NCBI GenBank assembly: GCA_964035015.1 | Contig: OZ035998.1 | Span: 21,684,326 to 21,748,325 of the forward strand | Direction of reading: 5' to 3' | Length of the DNA: 64,000 nucleotides | From: Corallium rubrum | Lineage: Eukaryota; Cnidaria; Anthozoa; Scleralcyonacea; Coralliidae | Shown: positions 63,040 to 64,000 of the stretch, in pieces | Layout of the letters: each line of letters begins with the position of its first letter | Numbering within the stretch: the first letter of the stretch is position 1 | Made by a program: the position numbers and the translations under genes | Notes under the pieces: model-generated | The model's input: the letters and a program-made list of their open reading frames with translations, nothing else | What the model was told of the DNA's origin: nothing | Databases searched by the model: none

Positions 63040-63125
63040 TTTGAGATATTAAATTTGTTTCCGATCAAGTATTTACGAAATCTATACAGTAAATACTTGA
63101 TCGGAAACAAATTTAATATCTCAAA
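63040..63125. repeat. Perfect hairpin, 37-bp arms, 12-base loop
   Basis: TTTGAGATATTAAATTTG and TTTCCGATCAAGTATTTAC (63040-63076) are followed by the loop GAAATCTATACA (63077-63088) and the exact complement of the arm (63089-63125). I see no mismatch over 37 pairs. It lies outside any recognised element. It could be a very young foldback, a replication-slippage product or a small-RNA precursor. Confidence 0.85.
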
Positions 63126-64000
63126 ACAGGGCGCTTATATACGGGGCGGTGCAACGCGCTCATATCGCGCTGATCGATGTGTGATGCACAAAAGGACTGG
63201 CACGAGCGTGCTTCTGAGCAAAAGTTGATCAAAAGTGGATTTTTGGGCAGTGTGATATTCTCGCTGTTTTTTCTTTAACTATGTAATTTCGGAGGAACTT
63301 TTTGCAATGTACCGACGAAGTACTTATTCGTTTAATGTATGAATATTTGTTTGGCGTAAAAAGTTGTACTATAAAGGAATTATTATGGATAATGACTCGA
63401 TTTTTTGATGACTTCTATTGAGGGAAAATTTCATTACAAGATTTGAGCATGTTAACAGGTCGTCCACACCTAGGAATTCAGGTATGTTGAAGATTATAAT
63501 AGTGTGGTTATATCTTAAAGTTTTCATAAAAATCGGAATTGATTATTTGGAGATATAGCGTTCGGATGTTAGGTATTTTTATGGTTTAACTCTTGCCTGT
63601 TTAGTTCCTCAATTGCTGCAAGAGAAGTAAACAAAACTTATAGTTTTGCCATGCTACGATTCTTAGTAATTATATCAATAACTTTATCGGGTTTTTGAAG
63701 CATTAGATTAGAATAACTGTAAGCTGTAAACAAATTTTACTCTCCGATCAATTTATTAAAATACGACTTGCTGGGACGCATGCCGAGCGCATTATATGAT
63801 AAACTGTCGTCCACACCTTGTAATTTTGTCATCAGATAGCCAAGATGACTTCTTGTTAGGTTTCATTGAGAAAATGCAAATTGGAGTTGATTATTTCTTG
63901 ATATTCAATTGGAAAGATGACCTAACAGCTAAAATTCAATGCAAGATGTTGTCTTCTATCGAACATGGCCGAATGATAACGTCCACAAACAAAGATTTCC
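63126..64000. other. Intergenic, nothing recognised
   Basis: No gene or element is identified. The phrase GTCGTCCACACC occurs at 63461-63472 and near 63807, and a similar GTCCACA near 63981, which may reflect a weak direct repeat. Confidence 0.35.

Overview
This window is animal nuclear DNA, most likely from a cnidarian and probably an anthozoan (inference). The reasons are AT-rich intergenic DNA, short introns bounded by GT and AG, tRNA-type and 5S-type SINEs, and a dense mix of TTAA-target (Kolobok-like) elements, tyrosine-recombinase retrotransposons, a KIAA1958/DUF3504-type Crypton, Penelope, Gypsy and CR1/L2-like elements, a mix I associate with that phylum. No bacterial operon, CRISPR array or virus-like gene cluster is visible. 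Host coding sequence is sparse. A four-exon gene on the minus strand (6109-8680) encodes a tyrosine-kinase-like pseudokinase whose catalytic and metal-binding aspartates are both replaced. A single terminal exon encoding a Death-like domain lies at 16968-17226. A few other open segments (60314-60691, 54629-54802, 62683-62976) are not recognised. LAYOUT: 1-5900 holds small DNA transposons (a TIR element carrying 7-bp satellites, a 739-bp foldback, a 210-bp palindromic MITE, a 327-bp Harbinger MITE) and an 18-bp tandem repeat. 6109-8680 is the pseudokinase gene. 9305-12013 is a TTAA-target element with a second copy of its own family inside it. 12100-16770 is a pair of oppositely oriented Penelope fragments; one is interrupted by a Crypton, which is itself interrupted by a Harbinger MITE. 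16968-17535 is the Death-domain exon abutting a 5S-derived SINE. 18488-40995 is one Gypsy retrotransposon with both LTRs and a 5-bp target duplication (ACAAT), swollen to 22.5 kb by nested insertions. These are a TTAA-target element inside gag, a compound of DNA elements and tandem SINEs between gag and protease, and inside the 3' LTR a 7.6-kb DNA transposon that carries a split-direct-repeat tyrosine-recombinase retrotransposon. 41845-45835 holds tandem repeats and foldback elements. 46450-54115 is a second, different tyrosine-recombinase retrotransposon with its own insertions. 55487-57340 is a 5'-truncated non-LTR retrotransposon. 57340-64000 is mostly non-coding, with MITEs, a tRNA-derived SINE and a perfect 37-bp-arm hairpin at 63040-63125. 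HOW THE PARTS RELATE: almost everything outside the two host genes is mobile DNA, and the value of the window lies in the order of insertion, which can be read from target-site duplications. The 5' Gypsy LTR preserves the uninterrupted version of the site that a DNA transposon broke in the 3' LTR, and the gag frame is continuous across the TTAA insertion. All retrotransposon coding regions carry stops or frameshifts, so none looks autonomous as it stands. All coordinates and motifs were read by eye. Family names rest on motif recognition, not database searches.
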